A DNA stretch of 64,000 nt from Membranipora membranacea (GCA_914767715.1 OU612071.1:11021493-11085492); one strand, 5' to 3'. Positions 12,321 to 25,999 are shown, counted from the stretch's first letter. Numbers and translations: made by a program. The notes: generated by a model not told the origin, from the sequence alone.

Positions 12321-13584
12321 TCACATTTGACCCATGTACTCTGAATAGTTAAAAGGCGTGGCAAGCTCAAATTTCGCTCGCGGAGTCGTTGTTATTGCGG
12401 ATGTTGTTTGTGATTGATATTTTGTTTCAAATATCACTTGCTGGATTTTCAGTTTCAAATTGTCTTTTTCGTATCCTGGTGGGATCTGCCTCATTTCGGA
12501 AGCTATAAAGCTTCCGAAGGCATCGTCCGCGTCCTTGCTGTCCACTGCTGATTTTTGCATTTTAGTTGTGTCCTGTATCTCGCTCAGGAGTGTGTCTTGT
12601 ATACCAGTCGTTGCCTTGTTGCCTGTTGATCTTTTTTTCTTGTGATAAGTGCTGGCCGCTGCAGTAAAAGCCGGGCCTACAACATGAATATAAACACTGG
12701 GATAACATTACAAATACATGAGGTGCTGTGGGCGGACTGCAGCCTTTATGCCAGTGCGGCCTAATAAGAAACTTTTTGCTGCCCTATTGTGGCCATGCCT
12801 GTAAAAAACTATTGCACATATTTGATTCCCGTATCATTACTTGGATGTCCAAGTATGCGTAGCGCTATGTAATCGCAATAAATATTCCAAAATAGTGGCC
12901 ATTCTGTATTATGCATGTAGCTAAGCTTCCCAAGTCGTGCTGCACAAAAAATCATAACTGTACTGGTGCCAAATACTTTTTCAAAATAATCCAGAACAGT
13001 GAACTTTGAATGTTGAAATTACAGCGTTCTGTAATATTACTGTTTTATTATTCTTTGCAAATCTGTCATTTTGAACAAGAAAGGCAGATTTGTATCAAAA
13101 AGTTCTCACGTTACAAGTGCTTCTGCATATTGTCTGAAATGTTCCAGATTTCCTCTCATTTCACAAGTGTTTGCAAAGCACCCGTTCCCACAACCACCCT
13201 GCCCTATACCATACACACCAAACACAGGGATACAGACATTATACAAGCAAATCCCAGAAACCATTAGGTAATATGATGTAACAAAACTTCAGAAGATTAA
13301 ACCAGTAGTTCTGTTGAGCTGATGTTTCTTTCCACATACCGCACAGTGCTTAAAATGCTGCATAATTTAAATAAAGGATGCCCACCCATGCCCTAGAGGA
13401 GTAAATGTTAGCTAGAGTTTTATGTTAAGCTAGTTCGTCGGTGACTTAATGTAAGCTATCACAAACATTTGGCTAGCTGTAGTGTTGGTGTATGTACAGG
13501 AAATGAAGTGAGTGTATGTAAGCCAAACGTAAATGTCGCTATTTCAATAATGAGAGAAATAGCAAAGACTTAACTCCTTATATG

Positions 13585-13621
<37 letters not shown>

Positions 13622-15486
13622 ACATAAATATAAGAAAGCTGCCCTCTTGTCTAACGATAATTGTATCAAGGCCAACAAATTATCAAAAATTCAACTGTTT
13701 GTTTTAAATTATTCGGATTCAAGCATTTTGGTTAAATTTAAGGCTTACGTTTTCCTGATGAGGGAACAGTAACCGGCTCGTCTTGGCTGGCTGGGCTTTC
13801 AGCAGGTAAGGTTGTTGCTGGCGGGCTCAACAGGGCAAGAAGTCTATCACTCACTGTAAAAAAACGTACCGTTAAGATCAAAGGAATGAACTCAAAATAC
13901 CTGAATCATGAAGAAGAGCAGCAGCCTAGGAGCACTGGCTACAGAGACAGAAGAATTGATGCTGATAGTCTTAATGTGTCTGGTTACTGAACTGACATGT
14001 TATCTATGATGCAAGAAGAGCTGTGATGTTTTACTAATCACATGGTATACACAGATAGTACACACCACAAGTCTCTGGTAGTTGTTACGGAATAATCATG
14101 ATGCCGAGGCACTTACCAGACTGGGACGTAACCAATGGTGTACTCTGCTGGATGCCTGAAAGGGCGGAACCTGGTCTACTCGGGTAAGACAATGCTGAGC
14201 TTGCTCTTGTGCTGCTTTCAGAGCTTTCTGAGGCGGGGGCATTGCTTCGTCCTCTGTCACCTCTGCTGCTGTTATCTAGTGTTCTGTGAACAAGATTTAA
14301 AGAACTGTGTTAAATCTCATCAGAGCTGACAAAGCACCGCAGGTACAATATACAATGTTAAAATTATGCAGAAACCTCTAATAAAAATGAAGTATAGAAA
14401 AAAAAAGATCAGAGGTTACCAAAATATTGCTTACAAAATTGAAAAAAGAATTTGGTACTTTTAGCAGTTCTACACAGGTTTGGTCTAAAAATTGTAGGCT
14501 TACGAGAGGATATTCTAGCAGATTTCGTTTAATACAGTTAAAAAAGGATTCATCGGATCATTGGCTATTTTCATAAAATGTTTGGCGCTGATATTAGTTG
14601 TAAAAACAGATGGAGTGGTCAGATTTAAAACTTCTAAGCGCTAATCATAACGAAGATCAGGTAAAATCGTTCTGGTTGCTGACCTTTGAATTCTTTCTAG
14701 CCTGGTCTTATCAGTGTCCGATAAAATTGAATGGATATTATTCTTGGTAGGATAGGCTTGATGCAGCTTACTACCAGGTCTCTAATACTAGAACATATGT
14801 TTGGAAGATATGCCAAATATTCTGTATGATTAAGGTAGCATGAAAAACTTTATATTACCTCCTCTTTTTCTTGTAGTCAAGCAGCCAGAGCATCTGCTGA
14901 TAGTAAACATATGGCTTCCACCCAGTCAGGGCTCCAGCTCCACTGGCACTTTGTCTTTCTTTCGAGGCTATCGATTTGGTAAAACCATCCCTGATGCTCC
15001 CCCACTTTTCTTTGCACACTTGACCAGCTGTGATAAGGAAAGTAGAGAAAAAACATGTTTTAATAGACAGGTCAACGACGATAGCGGCAAACAATGCAAT
15101 TGTGTTGGTGTATGTTGTGTTATTATTTAATGCGAAGCCTTGCCAGGAGGTGATACGCCTGTCATATCCAGCTATACTGAAGATACCAAAGCATGAACCC
15201 AATTCATTCAAAAACTCCGACTGATAAAGAACTACAATGAAAACTGACTTGTCTCCCTTCCAGCAAGATTCATGTGGCCGTCGGTGATAAGGGATGTAGA
15301 AACGGCTTCCCAGGCATAAAAGTTTGTCTCAGCATCTTTTTTTCCAGGTGCAGTACGATCATAAAGAACAGGGTGTGCCTTTACCGCCTCTATTAAAAGC
15401 TCCTGCCATGAAGAGGCTGCCCTCTGCAGCCGAAGGCTCTCTTGCTCCTCGGAGTAAAAATCTAAATCTTCGTCCTGGTGTTCCAT
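12321..15486 (-). CDS. MADF-BESS DNA-binding protein of the Harbinger element, five exons
   Basis: Inferred minus-strand exons are 15486-15249, 15027-14859, 14283-14117, 13853-13749 and 12676-12321, each with GT-AG junctions and compatible phase. They give 345 codons including TGA (344 aa). The MADF domain spans about residues 30-128: a WQELLIEAVKAHPVLYD start, then VCKEKWGSIRDGF and a WKPYVYYQQMLWLL end. A Ser-rich linker follows (about 137-225), then a basic HKKKR patch near residue 240 and a BESS motif (about 278-312, DDAFGSFIASEMRQIPP onward). MADF is a Myb/SANT-like DNA-binding fold and BESS mediates protein contacts. In PIF-like elements, including Drosophila ones, such a protein accompanies the transposase and probably helps it find the element's ends or enter the nucleus. 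The exon 1 donor (CAA then GTCAGT) is the least certain junction. Confidence 0.85.
12677..13748 (-). other. Last intron of the MADF-BESS gene
   Basis: About 1.07-kb intron starting GTAAGC and ending TTGTAG on the minus strand. It holds a (TA)n microsatellite and otherwise AT-rich non-coding sequence. Open frames at 13010-13271 inside it look like chance. Confidence 0.65.
13587..13618. repeat. (TA)n microsatellite
   Basis: About 14 TA dinucleotides flanked by TATGTATG and GTATACA, within the last MADF-BESS intron. Confidence 0.95.
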
Positions 15487-16071
15487 TGTTGTGAATGATG
15501 ACCAGTCCCTGCAGCAACAACAGCTAGGCCTTTTGTTGTTGTGACCAATCCCATTCTAACCACACATAACCAGAGTTTGCTTCTATGGCATATTGAGTTT
15601 TAGAATAACCCCTCCAACAATGATTGCTGCCCTTGTATACATTGCAATGTCAGGAGTCTGGAGAGGAAACTTACCTCAGTCTACATGTTTATAGATATCC
15701 ATGGTGATCAGGCTCATCAGGTAGCATTGCTTATAAATATCCATGGTTTCCATGCAAAAAAAGCTACCATGTTACATAACATGGCAATCTGGCAATCCAG
15801 ATTGTGTAGATTCCATCCAAATTCATGACAAACAAGGGAACACAGCATGCTTACTGGCCCACTGCGTGGTTGATCTGTGGCCAGTTCAATTTCCTATTGC
15901 TTTATTTTGAGGTAGCTATGCAACAATGTCACATGATTGTCACATGACTTTCCTTGGGCCAATCAAACCACAGCAGATCACTGAACCGTTTGAGAAATAT
16001 ATAACCAGCCAGATATGCCCGTTCCGTTGGCAGGCACATGTTCCGGCCGTGATTGAGATCGGAATGTGCAA
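15487..16071 (-). other. 5' flank of the MADF-BESS gene
   Basis: Non-coding sequence between the MADF-BESS start and the right subterminal repeat, so the promoter for that gene should lie here. The phrase ATATCCATGG recurs (about 15697 and 15738), with TATAAATA next to the second copy. An open frame at 15926-16123 runs into the terminal repeat and is taken as chance. Confidence 0.4.
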
Positions 16072-16127
16072 TGAAATCGGGCAGGTTGCCAAAAACGTGT
16101 CACTATCGGCTACGTGTGCTTAGACCT
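16072..16127 (-). repeat. Harbinger right subterminal and terminal inverted repeat
   Basis: The subterminal motif TGAAATCGGGCAGG (16072-16085) is the inverse of 6733-6746. The terminal repeat is 16114-16127. The 28 bp between them has no counterpart at the left end, so the two termini are asymmetric. Confidence 0.85.
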
Positions 16128-16130
16128 TGA
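16128..16130. repeat. Target site duplication, right copy (TGA)
   Basis: Matches 6717-6719. The satellite resumes in register with GTTGAGCATC directly after it. Confidence 0.9.
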
Positions 16131-19100
16131 GTTGAGCATCTTGGTGAAAAAAATGCGCATTTTGAAAAAACTTTCAAATTTCAAACTGAAACACTTATTC
16201 AGACTCAGCTTTTCGCTGCGAGTCTAACCGCGCAAATATCGGGACGATCGGACAAGAATTGGCGAAGTTATAGCGAAAAACGTCGCTAAAACGGACGAAA
16301 GTGTTTATCTCACTGAGTTGAGCATCTTGGTGAAAAAAATGCGCATTTTGAAAAAACTTTCAAATTTCAAACTGAAACACTTATTCAGACTCAGCTTTTC
16401 GCTGCGAGTCTAACCGCGCAAATATCGGGACGATCGGACAAGAATTGGCGAAGTTATAGCGAAAAACGTCGCTAAAACGGACGAAAGTGTTTATCTCACT
16501 GAGTTGAGCATCTTGGTGAAAAAAATGCGCATTTTGAAAAAACTTTCAAATTTCAAACTGAAACACTTATTCAGACTCAGCTTTTCGCTGCGAGTCTAAC
16601 CGCGCAAATATCGGGACGATCGGACAAAAATTGGCGAAGTTATAGGCAAAAACGTCGCAAAATCGCGCGAAAGTGTTTATCTCACTGAGTTGAGCATCTT
16701 GGTGAAAAAAATGCGCATTTTGAAAAAACTTTCAAATTTCAAACTGAAACACTTATTCAGACTCAGCTTTTCGCTGCGAGTCTAACCGCGCAAATATCGG
16801 GACGATCGGACAAGAATTGGCGAAGTTATAGCGAAAAACGTCGCTAAAACGGACGAAAGTGTTTATCTCACTGAGTTGAGCATCTTGGTGAAAAAAATGC
16901 GCATTTTGAAAAAACTTTCAAATTTCAAACTGAAACACTTATTCAGACTCAGCTTTTCGCTGCGAGTCTAACCGCGCAAATATCGGGACGATCGGACAAG
17001 AATTGGCGAAGTTATAGCGAAAAACGTCGCTAAAACGGACGAAAGTGTTTATCTCACTGAGTTGAGCATCTTGGTGAAAAAAATGCGCATTTTGAAAAAA
17101 CTTTCAAATTTCAAACTGAAACACTTATTCAGACTCAGCTTTTCGCTGCGAGTCTAACCGCGCAAATATCGGGACGATCGGACAAGAATTGGCGAAGTTA
17201 TAGCGAAAAACGTCGCTAAAACGGACGAAAGTGTTTATCTCACTGAGTTGAGCATCTTGGTGAAAAAAATGCGCATTTTGAAAAAACTTTCAAATTTCAA
17301 ACTGAAACACTTATTCAGACTCAGCTTTTCGCTGCGAGTCTAACCGCGCAAATATCGGGACGATCGGACAAGAATTGGCGAAGTTATAGCGAAAAACGTC
17401 GCTAAAACGGACGAAAGTGTTTATCTCACTGAGTTGAGCATCTTGGTGAAAAAAATGCGCATTTTGAAAAAACTTTCAAATTTCAAACTGAAACACTTAT
17501 TCAGACTCAGCTTTTCGCTGCGAGTCTAACCGCGCAAATATCGGGACGATCGGACAAAAATTGGCGAAGTTATAGGCAAAAACGTCGCAAAATCGCGCGA
17601 ACGTGTTTATCTCACTGAGTTGAGCATCTTGGTGAAAAAAATGCGCATTTTGAAAAAACTTTCAAATTTCAAACTGAAACACTTATTCAGACTCAGCTTT
17701 TCGCTGCGAGTCTAACCGCGCAAATATCGGGACGATCGGACAAGAATTGGCGAAGTTATAGCGAAAAACGTCGCTAAAACGGACGAAAGTGTTTATCTCA
17801 CTGAGTTGAGCATCTTGGTGAAAAAAATGCGCATTTTGAAAAAACTTTCAAATTTCAAACTGAAACACTTATTCAGACTCAGCTTTTCGCTGCGAGTCTA
17901 ACCGCGCAAATATCGGGACGATCGGACAAGAATTGGCGAAGTTATAGCGAAAAACGTCGCTAAAACGGACGAAAGTGTTTATCTCACTGAGTTGAGCATC
18001 TTGGTGAAAAAAATGCGCATTTTGAAAAAACTTTCAAATTTCAAACTGAAACACTTATTCAGACTCAGCTTTTCGCTGCGAGTCTAACCGCGCAAATATC
18101 GGGACGATCGGACAAGAATTGGCGAAGTTATAGGCAAAAACGTCGCTAAAACGGACGAAAGTGTTTATCTCACTGAGTTGAGCATCTTGGTGAAAAAAAT
18201 GCGCATTTTGAAAAAACTTTCAAATTTCAAACTGAAACACTTATTCAGACTCAGCTTTTCGCTGCGAGTCTAACCGCGCAAATATCGGGACGATCGGACA
18301 AGAATTGGCGAAGTTATAGCGAAAAACGTCGCTAAAACGGACGAAAGTGTTTATCTCACTGAGTTGAGCATCTTGGTGAAAAAAATGCGCATTTTGAAAA
18401 AACTTTCAAATTTCAAACTGAAACACTTATTCAGACTCAGCTTTTCGCTGCGAGTCTAACCGCGCAAATATCGGGACGATCGGACAAGAATTGGCGAAGT
18501 TATAGCGAAAAACGTCGCTAAAACGGACGAAAGTGTTTATCTCACTGAGTTGAGCATCTTGGTGAAAAAAATGCGCATTTTGAAAAAACTTTCAAATTTC
18601 AAACTGAAACACTTATTCAGACTCAGCTTTTCGCTGCGAGTCTAACCGCGCAAATATCGGGACGATCGGACAAAAATTGGCGAAGTTATAGGCAAAAACG
18701 TCGCAAAATCGCGCGAAAGTGCTTATCTCACTGAGTTGAGCATCTTGGTGAAAAAAATGCGCATTTTGAAAAAACTTTCAAATTTCAAACTGAAACACTT
18801 ATTCAGACTCAGCTTTTCGCTGCGAGTCTAACCGCGCAAATATCGGGACGATCGGACAAGAATTGGCGAAGTTATAGCGAAAAACGTCGCTAAAACGGAC
18901 GAAAGTGTTTATCTCACTGAGTTGAGCATCTTGGTGAAAAAAATGCGCATTTTGAAAAAACTTTCAAATTTCAAACTGAAACACTTATTCAGACTCAGCT
19001 TTTCGCTGCGAGTCTAACCGCGCAAATATCGGGACGATCGGACAAGAATTGGCGAAGTTATAGCGAAAAACGTCGCTAAAACGGACGAAAGTGTTTATCT

Positions 19101-22100
19101 CACTGAGTTGAGCATCTTGGTGAAAAAAATGCGCATTTTGAAAAAACTTTCAAATTTCAAACTGAAACACTTATTCAGACTCAGCTTTTCGCTGCGAGTC
19201 TAACCGCGCAAATATCGGGACGATCGGACAAAAATTGGCGAAGTTATGGGCAAAAACGTCGCAAAATCGCGCGAAAGTGTTTATCTCACTGAGTTGAGCA
19301 TCTTGGTGAAAAAAATGCGCATTTTGAAAAAACTTTCAAATTTCAAACTGAAACACTTATTCAGACTCAGCTTTTCGCTGCGAGTCTAACCGCGCAAATA
19401 TCGGGACGATCGGACAAGAATTGGCGAAGTTATAGCGAAAAACGTCGCTAAAACGGACGAAAGTGTTTATCTCACTGAGTTGAGCATCTTGGTGAAAAAA
19501 ATGCGCATTTTGAAAAAACTTTCAAATTTCAAACTGAAACACTTATTCAGACTCAGCTTTTCGCTGCGAGTCTAACCGCGCAAATATCGGGACGATCGGA
19601 CAAGAATTGGCGAAGTTATAGCGAAAAACGTCGCTAAAACGGACGAAAGTGTTTATCTCACTGAGTTGAGCATCTTGGTGAAAAAAATGCGCATTTTGAA
19701 AAAACTTTCAAATTTCAAACTGAAACACTTATTCAGACTCAGCTTTTCGCTGCGAGTCTAACCGCGCAAATATCGGGACGATCGGACAAGAATTGGCGAA
19801 GTTATAGCGAAAAACGTCGCTAAAACGGACGAAAGTGTTTATCTCACTGAGTTGAGCATCTTGGTGAAAAAAATGCGCATTTTGAAAAAACTTTCAAATT
19901 TCAAACTGAAACACTTATTCAGACTCAGCTTTTCGCTGCGAGTCTAACCGCGCAAATATCGGGACGATCGGACAAAAATTGGCGTAGTTATAGGCAAAAA
20001 CGTCGCAAAATCGCGCGAAAGTGTTTATCTCACTGAGTTGAGCATCTTGGTGAAAAAAATGCGCATTTTGAAAAAACTTTCAAATTTCAAACTGAAACAC
20101 TTATTCAGACTCAGCTTTTCGCTGCGAGTCTAACCGCGCAAATATCGGGACGATCGGACAAGAATTGGCGAAGTTATAGCGAAAAACGTCGCTAAAACGG
20201 ACGAAAGTGTTTATCTCACTGAGTTGAGCATCTTGGTGAAAAAAATGCGCATTTTGAAAAAACTTTCAAATTTCAAACTGAAACACTTATTCAGACTCAG
20301 CTTTTCGCTGCGAGTCTAACCGCGCAAATATCGGGACGATCGGACAAGAATTGGCGAAGTTATAGGCAAAAACGTCGCTAAAACGGACGAAAGTGTTTAT
20401 CTCACTGAGTTGAGCATCTTGGTGAAAAAAATGCGCATTTTGAAAAAACTTTCAAATTTCAAACTGAAACACTTATTCAGACTCAGCTTTTCGCTGCGAG
20501 TCTAACCGCGCAAATATCGGGACGATCGGACAAAAATTGGCGAAGTTATAGGCAAAAACGTCGCAAAATCGCGCGAAAGTGTTTATCTCACTGAGTTGAG
20601 CATCTTGGTGAAAAAAATGCGCATTTTGAAAAAACTTTCAAATTTCAAACTGAAACACTTATTCAGACTCAGCTTTTCGCTGCGAGTCTAACCGCGCAAA
20701 TATCGGGACGATCGGACAAGAATTGGCGAAGTTATAGCGAAAAACGTCGCTAAAACGGACGAAAGTGTTTATCTCACTGAGTTGAGCATCTTGGTGAAAA
20801 AAATGCGCATTTTGAAAAAACTTTCAAATTTCAAACTGAAACACTTATTCAGACTCAGCTTTTCGCTGCGAGTCTAACCGCGCAAATATCGGGACGATCG
20901 GACAAGAATTGGCGAAGTTATAGCGAAAAACGTCGCTAAAACGGACGAAAGTGTTTATCTCACTGAGTTGAGCATCTTGGTGAAAAAAATGCGCATTTTG
21001 AAAAAACTTTCAAATTTCAAACTGAAACACTTATTCAGACTCAGCTTTTCGCTGCGAGTCTAACCGCGCAAATATCGGGACGATCGGACAAGAATTGGCG
21101 AAGTTATAGCGAAAAACGTCGCTAAAACGGACGAAAGTGTTTATCTCACTGAGTTGAGCATCTTGGTGAAAAAAATGCGCATTTTGAAAAAACTTTCAAA
21201 TTTCAAACTGAAACACTTATTCAGACTCAGCTTTTCGCTGCGAGTCTAACCGCGCAAATATCGGGACGATCGGACAAGAATTGGCGAAGTTATAGCGAAA
21301 AACGTCGCTAAAACGGACGAAAGTGTTTATCTCACTGAGTTGAGCATCTTGGTGAAAAAAATGCGCATTTTGAAAAAACTTTCAAATTTCAAACTGAAAC
21401 ACTTATTCAGACTCAGCTTTTCGCTGCGAGTCTAACCGCGCAAATATCGGGACGATCGGACAAAAATTGGCGAAGTTATAGGCAAAAACGTCGCAAAATC
21501 GCGCGAAAGTGTTTATCTCACTGAGTTGAGCATCTTGGTGAAAAAAATGCGCATTTTGAAAAAACTTTCAAATTTCAAACTGAAACACTTATTCAGACTC
21601 AGCTTTTCGCTGCGAGTCTAACCGCGCAAATATCGGGACGATCGGACAAGAATTGGCGAAGTTATAGCGAAAAACGTCGCTAAAACGGACGAAAGTGTTT
21701 ATCTCACTGAGTTGAGCATCTTGGTGAAAAAAATGCGCATTTTGAAAAAACTTTCAAATTTCAAACTGAAACACTTATTCAGACTCAGCTTTTCGCTGCG
21801 AGTCTAACCGCGCAAATATCGGGACGATCGGACAAAAATTGGCGAAGTTATAGGCAAAAACGTCGCAAAATCGCGCGAAAGTGTTTATCTCACTGAGTTG
21901 AGCATCTTGGTGAAAAAAATGCGCATTTTGAAAAAACTTTCAAATTTCAAACTGAAACACTTATTCAGACTCAGCTTTTCGCTGCGAGTCTAACCGCGCA
22001 AATATCGGGACGATCGGACAAGAATTGGCGAAGTTATAGCGAAAAACGTCGCTAAAACGGACGAAAGTGTTTATCTCACTGAGTTGAGCATCTTGGTGAA

Positions 22101-25100
22101 AAAAATGCGCATTTTGAAAAAACTTTCAAATTTCAAACTGAAACACTTATTCAGACTCAGCTTTTCGCTGCGAGTCTAACCGCGCAAATATCGGGACGAT
22201 CGGACAAAAATTGGCGAAGTTATAGGCAAAAACGTCGCAAAATCGCGCGAAAGTGTTTATCTCACTGAGTTGAGCATCTTGGTGAAAAAAATGCGCATTT
22301 TGAAAAAACTTTCAAATTTCAAACTGAAACACTTATTCAGACTCAGCTTTTCGCTGCGAGTCTAACCGCGCAAATATCGGGACGATCGGACAAGAATTGG
22401 CGAAGTTATAGCGAAAAACGTCGCTAAAACGGACGAAAGTGTTTATCTCACTGAGTTGAGCATCTTGGTGAAAAAAATGCGCATTTTGAAAAAACTTTCA
22501 AATTTCAAACTGAAACACTTATTCAGACTCAGCTTTTCGCTGCGAGTCTAACCGCGCAAATATCGGGACGATCGGACAAGAATTGGCGAAGTTATAGCGA
22601 AAAACGTCGCTAAAACGGACGAAAGTGTTTATCTCACTGAGTTGAGCATCTTGGTGAAAAAAATGCGCATTTTGAAAAAACTTTCAAATTTCAAACTGAA
22701 ACACTTATTCAGACTCAGCTTTTCGCTGCGAGTCTAACCGCGCAAATATCGGGACGATCGGACAAAAATTGGCGAAGTTATAGGCAAAAACGTCGCAAAA
22801 TCGCGCGAAAGTGTTTATCTCACTGAGTTGAGCATCTTGGTGAAAAAAATGCGCATTTTGAAAAAACTTTCAAATTTCAAACTGAAACACTTATTCAGAC
22901 TCAGCTTTTCGCTGCGAGTCTAACCGCGCAAATATCGGGACGATCGGACAAAAATTGGCGAAGTTATAGGCAAAAACGTCGCAAAATCGCGCGAAAGTGT
23001 TTATCTCACTGAGTTGAGCATCTTGGTGAAAAAAAAACGCATTTTGAAAAAACTTTCAAATTTCAAACTGAAACACTTATTCAGACTCAGCTTTTCGCTG
23101 CGAGTCTAACCGCGCAAATATCGGGACGATCGGACAAGAATTGGCGAAGTTATAGCGAAAAACGTCGCTAAAACGGACGAAAGTGTTTATCTCACTGAGT
23201 TGAGCATCTTGGTGAAAAAAATGCGCATTTTGAAAAAACTTTCAAATTTCAAACTGAAACACTTATTCAGACTCAGCTTTTCGCTGCGAGTCTAACCGCG
23301 CAAATATCGGGACGATCGGACAAGAATTGGCGAAGTTATAGCGAAAAACGTCGCTAAAACGGACGAAAGTGTTTATCTCACTGAGTTGAGCATCTTGGTG
23401 AAAAAAATGCGCATTTTGAAAAAACTTTCAAATTTCAAACTGAAACACTTATTCAGACTCAGCTTTTCGCTGCGAGTCTAACCGCGCAAATATCGGGACG
23501 ATCGGACAAGAATTGGCGAAGTTATAGCGAAAAACGTCGCTAAAACGGACGAAAGTGTTTATCTCACTGAGTTGAGCATCTTGGTGAAAAAAATGCGCAT
23601 TTTGAAAAAACTTTCAAATTTCAAACTGAAACACTTATTCAGACTCAGCTTTTCGCTGCGAGTCTAACCGCGCAAATATCGGGACGATCGGACAAAAATT
23701 GGCGAAGTTATGGGCAAAAACGTCGCAAAATCGCGCGAAAGTGTTTATCTCACTGAGTTGAGCATCTTGGTGAAAAAAATGCGCATTTTGAAAAAACTTT
23801 CAAATTTCAAACTGAAACACTTATTCAGACTCAGCTTTTCGCTGCGAGTCTAACCGCGCAAATATCGGGACGATCGGACAAGAATTGGCGAAGTTATAGC
23901 GAAAAACGTCGCTAAAACGGACGAAAGTGTTTATCTCACTGAGTTGAGCATCTTGGTGAAAAAAATGCGCATTTTGAAAAAACTTTCAAATTTCAAACTG
24001 AAACACTTATTCAGACTCAGCTTTTCGCTGCGAGTCTAACCGCGCAAATATCGGGACGATCGGACAAAAATTGGCGAAGTTATAGGCAAAAACGTCGCAA
24101 AATCGCGCGAAAGTGTTTATCTCACTGAGTTGAGCATCTTGGTGAAAAAAATGCGCATTTTGAAAAAACTTTCAAATTTCAAACTGAAACACTTATTCAG
24201 ACTCAGCTTTTCGCTGCGAGTCTAACCGCGCAAATATCGGGACGATCGGACAAGAATTGGCGAAGTTATAGCGAAAAACGTCGCTAAAACGGACGAAAGT
24301 GTTTATCTCACTGAGTTGAGCATCTTGGTGAAAAAAATGCGCATTTTGAAAAAACTTTCAAATTTCAAACTGAAACACTTATTCAGACTCAGCTTTTCGC
24401 TGCGAGTCTAACCGCGCAAATATCGGGACGATCGGACAAAAATTGGCGAAGTTATGGGCAAAAACGTCGCAAAATCGCGCGAAAGTGTTTATCTCACTGA
24501 GTTGAGCATCTTGGTGAAAAAAATGCGCATTTTGAAAAAACTTTCAAATTTCAAACTGAAACACTTATTCAGACTCAGCTTTTCGCTGCGAGTCTAACCG
24601 CGCAAATATCGGGACGATCGGACAAAAATTGGCGAAGTTATAGCGAAAAAACGTCGCTAAAACGGACGAAAGTGTTTATCTCACTGAGTTGAGCATCTTG
24701 GTGAAAAAAATGCGCATTTTGAAAAAACTTTCAAATTTCAAACTGAAACACTTATTCAGACTCAGCTTTTCGCTGCGAGTCTAACCGCGCAAATATCGGG
24801 ACGATCGGACAAGAATTGGCGAAGTTATAGCGAAAAACGTCGCTAAAACGGACGAAAGTGTTTATCTCACTGAGTTGAGCATCTTGGTGAAAAAAATGCG
24901 CATTTTGAAAAAACTTTCAAATTTCAAACTGAAACACTTATTCAGACTCAGCTTTTCGCTGCGAGTCTAACCGCGCAAATATCGGGACGATCGGACAAGA
25001 ATTGGCGAAGTTATAGCGAAAAACGTCGCTAAAACGGACGAAAGTGTTTATCTCACTGAGTTGAGCATCTTGGTGAAAAAAATGCGCATTTTGAAAAAAC

Positions 25101-25999
25101 TTTCAAATTTCAAACTGAAACACTTATTCAGACTCAGCTTTTCGCTGCGAGTCTAACCGCGCAAATATCGGGACGATCGGACAAAAATTGGCGTAGTTAT
25201 AGGCAAAAACGTCGCAAAATCGCGCGAAAGTGTTTATCTCACTGAGTTGAGCATCTTGGTGAAAAAAATGCGCATTTTGAAAAAACTTTCAAATTTCAAA
25301 CTGAAACACTTATTCAGACTCAGCTTTTCGCTGCGAGTCTAACCGCGCAAATATCGGGACGATCGGACAAGAATTGGCGAAGTTATAGCGAAAAACGTCG
25401 CTAAAACGGACGAAAGTGTTTATCTCACTGAGTTGAGCATCTTGGTGAAAAAAATGCGCATTTTGAAAAAACTTTCAAATTTCAAACTAACACTTATTCA
25501 GACTCAGCTTTTCGCTGCGAGTCTAACCGCGCAAATATCGGGACGATCGGACAAAAATTGGCGAAGTTATAGCGAAAAACGTCGCTAAAACGGACGAAAG
25601 TGTTTATCTCACTGAGTTGAGCATCTTGGTGAAAAAAATGCGCATTTTGAAAAAACTTTCAAATTTCAAACTGAAACACTTATTCAGACTCAGCTTTTCG
25701 CTGCGAGTCTAAACCGCGCAAATATCGGGACGATCGGACAAAAATTGGCGAAGTTATAGGCAAAAAACGTCGCAAAATCGCGCGAAAGTGTTTATCTCAC
25801 TGAGTTGAGCATCTTGGTGAAAAAAATGCGCATTTTGAAAAAACTTTCAAATTTCAAACTGAAACACTTATTCAGACTCAGCTTTTCGCTGCGAGTCTAA
25901 CCGCGCAAATATCGGGACGATCGGACAAAAATTGGCGAAGTTATAGGCAAAAACGTCGCAAAATCGCGCGAAAGTGTTTATCTCACTGAGTTGAGCATC

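Larger units (their letters stand above)
6720..16127. mobile_element. Complete PIF/Harbinger DNA transposon
   Basis: This 9408-bp element is inserted in one satellite monomer. Its ends are perfect 14-bp inverted repeats, AGGTCTAAGCACAC at 6720-6733 and its reverse complement at 16114-16127. Similarity continues imperfectly for about nine more bases. It is flanked by the 3-bp duplication TGA. It carries two convergent genes, a DDE_Tnp_4-type transposase on the plus strand (7014-11945) and a MADF-BESS protein on the minus strand (15486-12321). A two-gene layout, transposase plus a Myb/SANT/MADF-type DNA-binding protein, is established for the superfamily. Both reading frames are open across all inferred splice junctions, so the element could be autonomous. 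Its introns hold a MITE (9651-10105) and a tandem repeat (8271-9105). Confidence 0.95.

Noticed and set aside
14840-15224. Plus-strand frames over the MADF-BESS exon 2 region
   Set aside because: Antisense shadows of the MADF exon and its intron.
6720-16127. Origin of the satellite from the Harbinger ends
   Set aside because: The TIR and subterminal sequences share no meaningful run with the 186-bp unit, and the array is simply the target.
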